A DNA stretch of 64,000 nucleotides from Ruegeria atlantica (lineage in GTDB: Bacteria; Pseudomonadota; Alphaproteobacteria; Rhodobacterales; Rhodobacteraceae). Position 1 is the first letter of the stretch. Each line of letters begins with the position of its first letter. The position numbers were made by a program, and so were the translations under genes. The stretch covers positions 62,001 to 126,000 of the forward strand of contig NZ_WQCG01000003.1 of the NCBI RefSeq assembly GCF_013032505.1, written 5' to 3'. Shown piece by piece: positions 33,916 to 42,753 of the stretch. Under the pieces are notes generated by a model. That model was not told the DNA's origin, searched no databases, and saw only the letters and a program-made list of their open reading frames with translations.

Positions 33916-35086
33916 AGGACCTCTGAAGGGGGTCAAAATCCTGGACCTCAGCCGCATTCTGGCCGGACCAACCTGCACACAGTTGCTGGGCGACTTAGGC
34001 GCCAGCGTCATAAAGATCGAAAACCCTGCAACCGGCGGGGATGACACAAGGCAATGGGGCCCCCCTTATGTCGAGGACGCTGACGGAAACAGGTCCGATC
34101 TGAGCGCTTATTTCATGGCCGCCAACCGCAACAAGAAATCCGTGGCTATCGATATTGCCACGCCCGAGGGACAGGCTGAAATCAAACGGTTGGCCTCGCA
34201 TGCGGACATTTTTATCGAGAACTTCAAACCCGGTGGGTTAGCGAAATACGGTCTGGATTACGCAAGCATCTCCCAGGAATTTCCCAGCCTCGTTTACTGC
34301 TCGATCTCAGGCTACGGGCAGACCGGTCCTAATGCATCCAAGCCGGGCTATGATCTGATGGCCCAAGGGTATGGCGGGGTCATGTCTCTGACCGGTGACC
34401 CAGATGGCGCACCAATGAAGGTGGGCGTGGGAATCGCCGATGTGATGTGCGGAATGTACGCAAGTGTCGGCATTCTGGCCGCCCTGCGCCACCGTGACCA
34501 AACTGGCGAAGGCCAGCAGATTGATCTGGCGCTGGTGGATGCGCAGATTGCATGGCTGATCAACGAAGGGGTGAACTACCTGACCTCGGGAAACGTGCCA
34601 CAAAGGCGCGGCAACGGACACCCGAATATCGTACCCTACGACGTCTATGAAACCGCCGATGGCCACGTCATTCTGGCCGTTGGCAATGACAACCAATTCA
34701 GCCGCTTTTGCGACTTTATCGGCCACCCCGAGCTTGCCACTGACCCGCGATTCGCCACCAACCCCGCCCGGCTGGAACACCGGGACGCGTTGAATGCAGT
34801 CCTGCGTCCGGCGGTAAAAACCCGCGACACACAGACCGTCATCTCCGAACTCGAAGCCTGCAAGGTTCCGGTTGGACCGGTCCAGACATTGGACCAGGTT
34901 TTCGCAACTGATCAGGTCGAAGCCCGCCAGATGCAGATCACGATGGAAGCCGCACCGGGTGACGTTCAACTGATCGGGAATCCGCTGAAACTGTCGCGCA
35001 CGCCTGTAACATATCGGGCTGCCCCGCCCGTCTGCGGGGCAGATACACAGGCCGTTTTGAGCGCTGAAAACCCCTTTGACGATTGA
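33902..35086 (+). CDS. Class III CoA-transferase (CaiB/BaiF family)
   Basis: The 394-residue enzyme moves CoA between carboxylic acids through an aspartyl-CoA intermediate. The nucleophile lies in GVGIADVMCGMYASVGILAAL (Asp 180), and the N-terminal GVKILDLSRILAGP fits the fold. GGAGG precedes the tandem ATGs 33899 and 33902; the second has better spacing. It follows the ThDP enzyme with a small overlap. This pairing recalls formyl-CoA transferase with oxalyl-CoA decarboxylase, but the ThDP partner is not a clear decarboxylase of that kind. Confidence 0.88.
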   Translation: MVGSEGPLKGVKILDLSRILAGPTCTQLLGDLGASVIKIENPATGGDDTRQWGPPYVEDADGNRSDLSAYFMAANRNKKSVAIDIATPEGQAEIKRLASHADIFIENFKPGGLAKYGLDYASISQEFPSLVYCSISGYGQTGPNASKPGYDLMAQGYGGVMSLTGDPDGAPMKVGVGIADVMCGMYASVGILAALRHRDQTGEGQQIDLALVDAQIAWLINEGVNYLTSGNVPQRRGNGHPNIVPYDVYETADGHVILAVGNDNQFSRFCDFIGHPELATDPRFATNPARLEHRDALNAVLRPAVKTRDTQTVISELEACKVPVGPVQTLDQVFATDQVEARQMQITMEAAPGDVQLIGNPLKLSRTPVTYRAAPPVCGADTQAVLSAENPFDD

Positions 35087-35105
35087 AACACTCTGCCCAT
35101 TTCGG

Positions 35106-35147
35106 CGGCATGTTGCTGAAACATGCCGTTGAATCGGCGGTTTTTTT
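35106..35147 (+). terminator. Terminator after the CoA-transferase gene
   Basis: A stem CGGCATGTT (35106-35114) with AACATGCCG (35120-35128) is followed by a smaller GCCG/CGGC stem (35125-35138) and a run of seven T (35141-35147). The two stems share bases, so only one forms at a time. Confidence 0.6.
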
Positions 35148-35221
35148 CAATTTTTGCCCACACGGCATTTCACCAATTCGAGAGCAGGGCCGATACTGAT
35201 ACGACCCACCCAGAGTCTCTG

Positions 35222-35239
35222 CTACATCAAGTGATGTAG
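35222..35239. promoter_or_regulatory. 18-bp dyad before the TPR gene
   Basis: CTACATCA (35222-35229) and TGATGTAG (35232-35239) are perfect inverted copies around AG. The site ends 22 bases before the ATG. It could be an operator, or a short hairpin in the leader. No known consensus is recognised. Confidence 0.55.
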
Positions 35240-35261
35240 ATATTCTCGATTGGATCGGAAC

Positions 35262-36638
35262 ATGAACATGAAGCAAGACGTTTTCGGACAGATGAACACC
35301 CTGAGCCACCCGGCAAGTGCCGAGGCGTGGGATGGTGTTCTGCTTGGGTTCATGGCCCATGCCGCCGTTACGCCGCAGCATCTTGGCAAAGTTCTTGAGC
35401 TTGAGCCCGATTTTGCCCTGGGTCACGCGATCAAAGGTTTGTTCATGGTCCTGCTGGGGCGTCGCGAGATGATGCCGGTCGCCGTCGAAGCATTGGCCGC
35501 CGCCAACAGCGCCATGGAACGTCAGCCGGTCTCGGCCCGCGAACGGCTCTATGTCGAAGCGCTGGGTCTGTATTTGGCAGACCTGCCCACGCAAGCCATC
35601 CAAAAGTTCGAAGAGATTCTGCGCTCGCACCCACAAGACTCGCTGGCCATGAAGCTTAGCCACGCGACGAGATTTGTACTTGGCGACTCGGAAGGGATGC
35701 GCCGGTCGATCGAACGCGTTCTGCCCGCTTACGAACCTGATCATGCCGGCCGCGGTTACCTGCTGGGTTGTCATTCCTTTGCATTGGAAGAGACAGGTGC
35801 CTACGAAAAGGCCGAGATCGCAGGTCGGCAGGCACTGTGGATGGTATCGGACGATGCCTGGGGTCTGCACGCTGTTGCACACGTGCACGAGATGACAGGT
35901 AACGCGCAGCTGGGCCTTGATTGGCTCGCAGGTCGGGAAGCGGCCTGGACCCATTGCAACAACTTCCGCTATCACGTCTGGTGGCACAAGGCGCTGATGC
36001 ATCTGGATCTGGGTCAGGTCGATCAGGTGATGGAACTGTATGACAATTACATCCGCCAGGACAAAACCGACGACTATCGCGATATTTCAAACGCCACGTC
36101 CCTGCTGTCGCGGCTTGAGCTTGAGGGTGTCAATGTCGGCAACCGCTGGGAAGAACTGGCTGATCTCAGCGCGGCCCGGACCGAAGATGGCTGCCTGATT
36201 TTTGCCGATCTTCACTATCTTCTGGCGCTGACCGGCGACAACCGCCCAGAGGCGACCGGTAAGATGCTGCAACGTATTCAAAAGGATGCCCAGCGCAATC
36301 AGGGGGACACCCCGATCCGCATGTCCGATCCGGGCATTGCGGCAGCCAAAGGGCTTGAGGCCTTTGGCGAAGGCCTTTACGGCGACGCCTTCGACTTTTT
36401 GTCGAACGCCCGAGCAGGGATGCAATTGGCAGGTGGAAGCCACGCCCAACGTGATGTATTCGAGCGCATCACAATTGATTCCGGCCTGCGTGCCGGCCGT
36501 CTGGATGCTGTCGAGCGCATCCTGGATGACCGTCGCGCCAAAAGAGCCGGGGGCGAAGACAATTACGCTCTCGCTCGCCGCGCATTGATCGACGCGGCGC
36601 GCGACAACGGAGACGCACAAAGCGTCCCGGCTGAATAA
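35262..36638 (+). CDS. Tetratricopeptide-repeat protein (TTC38-like)
   Basis: The 458-residue protein is all-helical with degenerate TPR units, for example around MKLSHATRFVLGD, GCHSFALEETGAYEKAEIAGRQAL and HVHEMTGNAQLGLDWLAG. The order and the HxxHxxxM-like AVAHVHEM match the TTC38 family, a conserved but uncharacterised group. It has no signal peptide, so it should be cytoplasmic. It is placed 32 bases before opgC in the same direction. It could act with glucan synthesis or sense the cell state, but the family function is unknown. The start has a poor ribosome site; ATG 35268 and TTG 35250 are alternatives. Confidence 0.75.
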   Translation: MNMKQDVFGQMNTLSHPASAEAWDGVLLGFMAHAAVTPQHLGKVLELEPDFALGHAIKGLFMVLLGRREMMPVAVEALAAANSAMERQPVSARERLYVEALGLYLADLPTQAIQKFEEILRSHPQDSLAMKLSHATRFVLGDSEGMRRSIERVLPAYEPDHAGRGYLLGCHSFALEETGAYEKAEIAGRQALWMVSDDAWGLHAVAHVHEMTGNAQLGLDWLAGREAAWTHCNNFRYHVWWHKALMHLDLGQVDQVMELYDNYIRQDKTDDYRDISNATSLLSRLELEGVNVGNRWEELADLSAARTEDGCLIFADLHYLLALTGDNRPEATGKMLQRIQKDAQRNQGDTPIRMSDPGIAAAKGLEAFGEGLYGDAFDFLSNARAGMQLAGGSHAQRDVFERITIDSGLRAGRLDAVERILDDRRAKRAGGEDNYALARRALIDAARDNGDAQSVPAE

Positions 36639-36670
36639 CAAAACCAAAGACCAAGAAGGACAGAACACGC

Positions 36671-37888
36671 ATGGCGACAGTTTCGCCCGCTTCTGATTTT
36701 GCGCCGGTGGCTGCCTCTGCGGCAGCCCCTGCCCGCACGCGCGACCCGCGCCTGGATTTCTATCGCGGCATCGCAATGTTCATAATTCTGATCGCCCATA
36801 TCCCGAACGATCCATGGGCCAAGTGGATTCCCGCGCGATTTGGTTTTTCGGACGCGACCGAGATTTTCGTGTTCTGCTCGGGCATGGCGTCGGCGATTGC
36901 CTTTGGCGGAGCGTTCCTGCGCAAGGGTTGGTGGATGGGCACCGCCCGCGTCTCGTTCCGTATCTGGCAGGTCTACTGGGCGCATATCTGTCTGTTCTTC
37001 TTTGTCGCCATGTCGATGGCGGCTCTGGATCAATCGGGGCTGTTCGAAAAGACCTACGTTTCGTCTTTGAACTTGCAGCACTTCTTCAACGACCCTGCGC
37101 CTCAAATCGTGGGTTTGTTTACGCTGACCTATGTCCCAAACTATTTCGACATCCTGCCGATGTATCTAGTCGTTCTGGCAATGATGCCTATGTTTATGGG
37201 CTTCTACCGGTTCGGTTTCTGGGCCGTCGCCGCAGCATCCGTCGCGATCTGGCTGGTCGCACAGATCGACATTCTGGACCTCCCTGCCGAACCGTGGTCG
37301 GAACGTCAGTGGTTCTTCAATCCTTTCGGTTGGCAGCTGCTGTTTTTCACCGGCTTTGCCTTCATGCGCGGCTGGATACCCGCTCCACCGGTCTCGAAAA
37401 CGCTTATTTGGGCGGCGGCACTGTTCCTGATCTTCTCGATGCCCTTCGGTTCATGGAAAGTGTTCACGTGGATCAACGCGGCGGCCCCCGATCTGGCCGA
37501 TGAAATCCGCAAAGTCTGGCCAATCACAAAAGAGTTCCGGGACAAGACTGATTTCGGCCTGTTCCGCTATCTGCACTTCTTGTCGCTGGCCTATCTGGGT
37601 TGGGTGGCTGCCGGTGAACACGGCCACCGTCTGATCGCAACCGGTCAGGGTACAGCGGCCAAAATCTGGCAATTCCTGCTGACCGTCATCACCAAAGTCG
37701 GGCAGCAATCACTGGCAGTATTCGTTTTTTCCATGGCAGCGGCACGACTTATCGGCGTCGGCCTGGACCTCAGTGGGCGAGATGTTGCCAGTGTTTTCAT
37801 CGCCAACATGATTGGCTTTGCGATGATTATCGGCGTGGCCTACATGGCCGCTTGGTTTAAGTCACAACCTTGGAAGTCTAAGAAATGA
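36671..37888 (+). CDS. opgC: OpgC-type acyltransferase for periplasmic glucans
   Basis: The 405-residue polytopic protein has about ten membrane segments. It opens with RDPRLDFYRGIAMFIILIAHIP, the family mark, and belongs to the OpgC family that adds succinyl groups to osmoregulated periplasmic glucans. It overlaps opgG by four bases (ATGA), and a plain AAGAAGGA ribosome site precedes its ATG. Acyl choice (succinyl or other) cannot be told from sequence. Confidence 0.9.
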   Translation: MATVSPASDFAPVAASAAAPARTRDPRLDFYRGIAMFIILIAHIPNDPWAKWIPARFGFSDATEIFVFCSGMASAIAFGGAFLRKGWWMGTARVSFRIWQVYWAHICLFFFVAMSMAALDQSGLFEKTYVSSLNLQHFFNDPAPQIVGLFTLTYVPNYFDILPMYLVVLAMMPMFMGFYRFGFWAVAAASVAIWLVAQIDILDLPAEPWSERQWFFNPFGWQLLFFTGFAFMRGWIPAPPVSKTLIWAAALFLIFSMPFGSWKVFTWINAAAPDLADEIRKVWPITKEFRDKTDFGLFRYLHFLSLAYLGWVAAGEHGHRLIATGQGTAAKIWQFLLTVITKVGQQSLAVFVFSMAAARLIGVGLDLSGRDVASVFIANMIGFAMIIGVAYMAAWFKSQPWKSKK

Positions 37889-39384
37889 ATTTCACACGTC
37901 GCGCATTTTTGGTCTCGACTTCGGCGCTTGCTTTCGCGCCAGCGACCTTCGCCACCGGCGGCGAGGTACCATTTGACCGCAATCTCGTCATCGAGATGGC
38001 CCGCGATCTGGCCAGCCGCCCCTATGCCGAACGCGAGATGGTGCCGCAGGAATGGGTGGATCTGACGTATCAGCAATACCGCTCGATCCGGTTCCGGTTG
38101 GACCGTGCGCTGTGGTACGAGACCGAAACCCCCTTTAACGTCGATTTCTTTACGCCCGGCCTGTACTTCCCGCGCACTGTTAAAGTCGAAACCGTCGAAA
38201 ACGGGATGACCACTCCGGTCGCATTTGATCTGGAGATGTTCGACAAATCCGAGGATGTCCCGGAACTGCCGATAGACGACACGCTGGGCTTTTCCGGCTT
38301 GCGTCTGCGCACCGAAATGCACCGTCCCGGCAAGACCGATGAGTTTTGCGTCTGGCAAGGCGCTAGCTATTTCCGCGCCATTGGCCTGCATGAGGTTTAT
38401 GGCCTTTCGGCCCGTGGTCTGGCACTCAAAACCGGCGATCCGGATGGAGAGGAATTCCCTGAATTCATCCGCTTCTGGCTGGAGCGCCCGAAACCCGGTC
38501 AGCGCGACATGGTCGTACATGCGCTGATGGACAGCCCAAGTGTCACCGGTGCGTATCGGTTCAATGTCACCGCAGGCGAAAACTGCGTGATGGATATCGA
38601 AGCCACACTATTCCCACGCGAGGACCTGAGCCATGTAGGCATCGCGCCCGGCACGTCTATGTTCCTGTTTGACCAAACCAATCACAGCCGTTTCGACGAC
38701 TTCCGGCCTGCAGTACACGACAGCGATGGTTTGTTGATCCGCAACGGTGCCGGAGAGGTCCTGTGGCGGCCGTTGGCGAACCCAACACGTCTGCAAATCT
38801 CGTCATTCGTCGACACGAACCCGCGCGGCTTTGGCCTGATGCAGCGCAAGCGTGAATTCTCGGACTACGCGGATCTTGAGGCGAATTATCACAAACGCCC
38901 CAGCCTATGGGTCGAACCCGGTTCAGATTGGGGCAAGGGCTCGGTCACGCTGGTCGAAATTCCGGCTGATCAGGAAATCTACGACAACATCGTCGCCTAC
39001 TGGCGTCCTGCCGAACCCTATGCAGCAGGCAGTCAGGTCGATCTATCCTATCGCCTGATCTGGGGTGATGAGCCCCAGCGCGCACCGATGGCGCGCGTGA
39101 TCAACACCGCCATGGGCGACAATACCTTTGGCGAAGGACGTCTGGCCGTCATCGACTTTGAAGAAAGCGAACTGTTCGACGACCCGGAGGCGATGACCAT
39201 TTTCGTGGACTCGCCACACGCCGATACGTCCGAAGGCGTACTACAACGCAACCCGGAAACAGGCGGTTTACGGCTGGCGTTTTCGTTCGAGCCCGGCGAC
39301 CGCGATCATGTCGAACTGCGCGCGCAGTTGCTGAAAGACAAACAGCCGGCTTCTGAGGTCTGGCTTTACCGTTGGACCTCATGA
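37885..39384 (+). CDS. Glucan biosynthesis protein OpgG/OpgD
   Basis: The 499-residue periplasmic protein begins with a twin-arginine-like signal (TRRAFLVSTSALAFAP), the usual mark of the OpgD form. The rest is the MdoG domain: LASRPYAEREMVPQEWVDLTYQQYRSIRF near residue 38, and the late VDLSYRLIWGDEP. Members shape the glucan backbone in the periplasm; recent work on the family points to glucan-cleaving activity. It overlaps opgC upstream and opgH downstream by ATGA, so the three make one unit. Confidence 0.92.
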   Translation: MNFTRRAFLVSTSALAFAPATFATGGEVPFDRNLVIEMARDLASRPYAEREMVPQEWVDLTYQQYRSIRFRLDRALWYETETPFNVDFFTPGLYFPRTVKVETVENGMTTPVAFDLEMFDKSEDVPELPIDDTLGFSGLRLRTEMHRPGKTDEFCVWQGASYFRAIGLHEVYGLSARGLALKTGDPDGEEFPEFIRFWLERPKPGQRDMVVHALMDSPSVTGAYRFNVTAGENCVMDIEATLFPREDLSHVGIAPGTSMFLFDQTNHSRFDDFRPAVHDSDGLLIRNGAGEVLWRPLANPTRLQISSFVDTNPRGFGLMQRKREFSDYADLEANYHKRPSLWVEPGSDWGKGSVTLVEIPADQEIYDNIVAYWRPAEPYAAGSQVDLSYRLIWGDEPQRAPMARVINTAMGDNTFGEGRLAVIDFEESELFDDPEAMTIFVDSPHADTSEGVLQRNPETGGLRLAFSFEPGDRDHVELRAQLLKDKQPASEVWLYRWTS

Positions 39385-41249
39385 GCAGCGACCTTCATAT
39401 CATGCCGCCCGAGACGCCTCTGGCCATGCCCGCGCAGGATTTCAGCGCGGGTTTCCGGGATGCACAGGTTCCTGACGCAAAACGCCCTTCGGCCGGGTTC
39501 TGGCGCGCGCTTGCGTTTTCGCCTGCAATGGCAGCAACGGTGGGCCTGTTTTGGGTCATGACGGACTGGTTCGACGCTGAAGGCATCAACCTGATCGAGG
39601 CTATCCTTCTGGCGCTGATCTCGTTCAACTTCTTCTGGATCTCCTTCACGGTCTGCACCGTGCTGCTGGGTATGGTCTCGCTGTCCCGGCAAGAGCGCCC
39701 CGTGCGCCAGGGTTGCGCCCAACCGTTGCGCGTGGCCCTTTTGATGCCGGTCTATAACGAGGTGCCGTGGAATGTGCTGGGCAACGCCCGGACCATGCTT
39801 GAGGACTTGCAGGCGCGTGGTGGGCGGCACCACTATGCGATGTTCATCCTCTCGGACACCCGCGACCCCGAGATCGCCGCACAAGAACAAGCCAGTGTCG
39901 AGGCTCTGCGCACCACTCTCGCCCCCGGACTGGAACTGTATTACCGCCGCCGTGAGCAAAATACGGACCGGAAGGTTGGCAACATTGCTGATTGGGTTGG
40001 CCGGTGGGGTGCGGATTGGGATGCGATGCTGGTATTGGACGCCGACAGTCTGATGACCGGTCGGGCCATCGCCCGTTTGACCGACGCGCTGGCGCGCGAT
40101 CCGGGCGCAGGATTGATCCAAAGCTACCCTCAGCTGATCGGCGCGCAATCGGTCTTTGCGCGAATGCAGCAATTCGCCAATGGCGTTTATGGAATCGCCT
40201 TCGCCGAGGGGCTCGCGCGCTGGTGCGGTCAGGAAGGCAACTATTGGGGTCATAACGCCATTATTCGCACCAAGGCCTTCGCCAATTGCGCGGGGTTGCC
40301 AAAGCTTCGGGCCCAGAATGGCCAGGAAAAACTGATCATGAGCCATGACTTCGTCGAGGCTGGCTTGTTGCGCCGCGCTGGGTGGGGCGTGCGGTTCCTT
40401 CCCCGCATTCGCGGGTCTTACGAAGAAACACCTCCGACACTGATTGACCACGCACTGCGCGATCGGCGCTGGTGCCAGGGTAATTTGCAGCATCTGAAGC
40501 TATTGGGATCGGCCGGGTTCCAGCCGGTTTCACGGTTCCACATGTTTCATGGGGCAGTCGGATATCTGATGTCTCCGCTTTGGTTTGCGTTGCTGGTGAT
40601 GTGGGCCCTTATTGGTCAAGGCGAAGATGCGTCAGTGCTGCATTATTTCAGCCCTGACAATCCGCTGTTCCCGCAATGGCCTGAAATGTCGGAAACCCGC
40701 CATGTACTGATCATTCTGGTCATGTACGCCATGCTGCTTGCGCCAAAGGTACTGGGTGTTATGGCCCTGCCCTTAAGCGGCATCCGCTATGCTGAATTCG
40801 GCGGCGGGCGAAAGTTCCTGACTTCGTTCCTGGCGGAAGTTGTTCTGTCCATCCTCTATGCCCCCATTCTGATGGTGCAGCAGATGATTGCTGTCATTCG
40901 CACCACCCTTGGCATCCAAGAAGGCTGGTCCCCGCAGGCACGGGATGGCGGCAGCTATGGTCTACACACGCTGATCCTATGTCACACCGTGGAAACGATC
41001 AGTGGCGTGGCGCTTGGGGTGGGCATCCTGTCCGGTCTTGTTTCGGTCTGGTTGGCTCCGATCGCGATCAGCCTTGCCTTCGCGATCCCATTGTCCGCAC
41101 TCAGCGGCGTGTCAGCCGGTGCGGCGCGCCGTATGGTTGGCATGAAAGAAGACTTTAACGAGCCCGCAATCACACGCTCGGCCCGTCGCTACAGGGACGA
41201 GCTGAAGAATGTGATCGAGGGCAAAGGCGTAATGACCCCTGCCGAGTGA
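39381..41249 (+). CDS. opgH: Glucan biosynthesis glucosyltransferase OpgH
   Basis: The 622-residue GT2 membrane enzyme polymerises glucose from UDP-glucose on the cytoplasmic side and exports it. Seen are MPVYNEVPWNV near residue 122, LVLDADSLMTG near 218 and the processivity motif RRWCQGNLQHL near 364, between hydrophobic groups at both ends. The length is shorter than the about 850 residues of the enterobacterial enzyme, mostly at the termini. The start at 39381 overlaps opgG. Its TGA is directly back-to-back with the stop of the convergent esterase gene (TGATCA, 41247-41252). Confidence 0.93.
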   Translation: MSSDLHIMPPETPLAMPAQDFSAGFRDAQVPDAKRPSAGFWRALAFSPAMAATVGLFWVMTDWFDAEGINLIEAILLALISFNFFWISFTVCTVLLGMVSLSRQERPVRQGCAQPLRVALLMPVYNEVPWNVLGNARTMLEDLQARGGRHHYAMFILSDTRDPEIAAQEQASVEALRTTLAPGLELYYRRREQNTDRKVGNIADWVGRWGADWDAMLVLDADSLMTGRAIARLTDALARDPGAGLIQSYPQLIGAQSVFARMQQFANGVYGIAFAEGLARWCGQEGNYWGHNAIIRTKAFANCAGLPKLRAQNGQEKLIMSHDFVEAGLLRRAGWGVRFLPRIRGSYEETPPTLIDHALRDRRWCQGNLQHLKLLGSAGFQPVSRFHMFHGAVGYLMSPLWFALLVMWALIGQGEDASVLHYFSPDNPLFPQWPEMSETRHVLIILVMYAMLLAPKVLGVMALPLSGIRYAEFGGGRKFLTSFLAEVVLSILYAPILMVQQMIAVIRTTLGIQEGWSPQARDGGSYGLHTLILCHTVETISGVALGVGILSGLVSVWLAPIAISLAFAIPLSALSGVSAGAARRMVGMKEDFNEPAITRSARRYRDELKNVIEGKGVMTPAE

Positions 41250-42065
41250 TCAGCCACCTGGCAGGCCTTCGTACCAGTCAATCATCATGTCAGCCCAGCC
41301 TTTGGGCACCGAATGACCACCGGGGAACAGCGCGAATTCCAGCGCGCTGCCCTCGTCACACCCGCTCCAATATCGGCGCATGAAAGGACCAGTGGTCGAG
41401 AATCCGCTTGGCTTGGTATCGACGCAACCATTGGCGATGCGCCAAATTTCCAGCCCGGCAAAGATGTCGCCCTGATGAAAGCGGCCGCCGCCCAGCAATC
41501 GACCCTCTAGGGGAACCACGTTGTCTGTCCAGCCATGGGTGTGGAACATCCGAATAGGCCCATCACAAGACTCAGGATCCGGTCGCCAAAACCCGCCAGA
41601 CACCGGGACATAGGCCGAGAATGTGTCGGGTGCCGCGCAGGCAAGGTAGTAGACCATGAAGGCCCCTGCCGAAAATCCGCCCAGAACGACCCGGTCCGTA
41701 TCAACGCCAAACCGATCCGCGGCATCCTGAACCGCTTCGGTCAAAAAGGCGGTTTCATCGCGCCCCTCCCAACCCGGGAAGAAATTCCAGCTTTGCCGAC
41801 CGTTGCGCTCGGATCCCTCGGGCGCCATCACCGCGTAGCCGCGCGCCAGAAGCGGGTCCACCATGCCACGGTTTTTCAACGTTCCCGTCGCGGTACCACC
41901 ATATCCGTGCAGAAAAACCACTAGCGGTGGGTTCTCATCTTCGGGCAGTTCGATGTGATACCCTCCCGAGGCGATCTCGCACATGCCCTCAAGGTCGGCA
42001 CATGCGGCAAGCCCCGATTGCCCGGCCAGCGCCAATCCCGTTGCCAGCGTCATTTCCCGGATCAT
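41250..42065 (-). CDS. Secreted esterase of the PHB-depolymerase/LpqC family
   Basis: The 271-residue alpha/beta hydrolase has a short signal peptide (to about GLAACA, residue 22). The nucleophile elbow GGFSAGAFMVYYLAC (Ser near 138), HGYGGTATG near 53 (oxyanion region) and the late FPGGHSVPKGW (catalytic His) are visible. It is likely to cut esters in the periplasm or outside; the real substrate is unknown. It starts in the end of the rhodanese gene (four-base overlap), so the two form one unit. Confidence 0.85.
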   Translation of the reverse strand: MIREMTLATGLALAGQSGLAACADLEGMCEIASGGYHIELPEDENPPLVVFLHGYGGTATGTLKNRGMVDPLLARGYAVMAPEGSERNGRQSWNFFPGWEGRDETAFLTEAVQDAADRFGVDTDRVVLGGFSAGAFMVYYLACAAPDTFSAYVPVSGGFWRPDPESCDGPIRMFHTHGWTDNVVPLEGRLLGGGRFHQGDIFAGLEIWRIANGCVDTKPSGFSTTGPFMRRYWSGCDEGSALEFALFPGGHSVPKGWADMMIDWYEGLPGG

Positions 42066-42535
42066 ACTGCACTCCTGTCATAGTCGCGGACCGGCAATCC
42101 GGCACGTACCCATCCCGGCCCTGCGGCCGAACCTAACATACCTTCCGGCACATCAATGATATTCGTAAACCCGGCTTCGGTCAGCCGGTTGCTCAACCGT
42201 GCCGAACGTACACCGCGCGCGCAGATCAAAGCGATTGCCGCGCCCTTGTTGCCTTGGACAAGTTGCGTCAGAGCGGGAATGAAATCGTCGCGGCGCATGT
42301 CCAAAGACTGCGCGCCCTCTCCGATCCCGGTGGATTGCCATTCTTTTGGGGTGCGAATGTCCAGCAACAATACGGCTCCGGATACGGCCTGCGTGTGCGC
42401 ATCCTGCACGCTAAGCTGCCGTCCCGCGTAGTCAGGTGGAATAAGCCGGTATTCACGTATCGCGAATCCACCAGCCACTGCAGTGCAGCCTCCGATCAGG
42501 ATCCACCTGCGGGATCGGTTCAAGCTTCCGGCCAC
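42062..42535 (-). CDS. Rhodanese-like domain protein, membrane-anchored
   Basis: The 157-residue protein starts with an uncleaved-looking hydrophobic N-terminus (RSRRWILIGGCTAVAGGFAI), then a single rhodanese domain with the loop LICARGVRSARLS, where the Cys (about 104) can carry persulfide sulfur. The anchor may place the domain in the periplasm. The GTG at 42535 is used as start. It is coupled to the esterase gene by a four-base overlap, but a common task is not obvious. Confidence 0.85.
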   Translation of the reverse strand: MAGSLNRSRRWILIGGCTAVAGGFAIREYRLIPPDYAGRQLSVQDAHTQAVSGAVLLLDIRTPKEWQSTGIGEGAQSLDMRRDDFIPALTQLVQGNKGAAIALICARGVRSARLSNRLTEAGFTNIIDVPEGMLGSAAGPGWVRAGLPVRDYDRSAV

Positions 42536-42677
42536 GTCGCACCCTCCTGACCTGACATGGCGTTTCTATCACAGCGCAGAATTGGAATCCGCGCTGAAAT
42601 TGTTTGGGCAGTTCAAGTTCACGTCATCTATTTGCTGAAAAACACCGCGGCCCATCCCAACGGAGCGCGGCAAAAAA

Positions 42678-42706
42678 TTGTATTAGCTGGACAGTAAGAA
42701 AATTAT
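42678..42706 (+). promoter_or_regulatory. Possible promoter of the Mrp operon
   Basis: TTGTAT (42678-42683) and AATTAT (42701-42706) are spaced by 17 bases, about 48 bases before the TTG start of mrpA. The region upstream is A/T rich compared with neighbours. The boxes are weak. Confidence 0.35.
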
Positions 42707-42753
42707 CCGTACAAAATCAGTACCACTTGACCGCCAAGAACGGAGTATCGCAC

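Noticed and set aside
34938..36002. 354-residue minus-strand frame across the CoA-transferase end and the TPR gene
   Set aside because: It spans a terminator and a dyad, overlaps two real genes in the wrong direction and matches no family.
39366..40493. 375-residue minus-strand frame opposite opgH
   Set aside because: It is antisense to the catalytic region of opgH, which has clear GT2 motifs.
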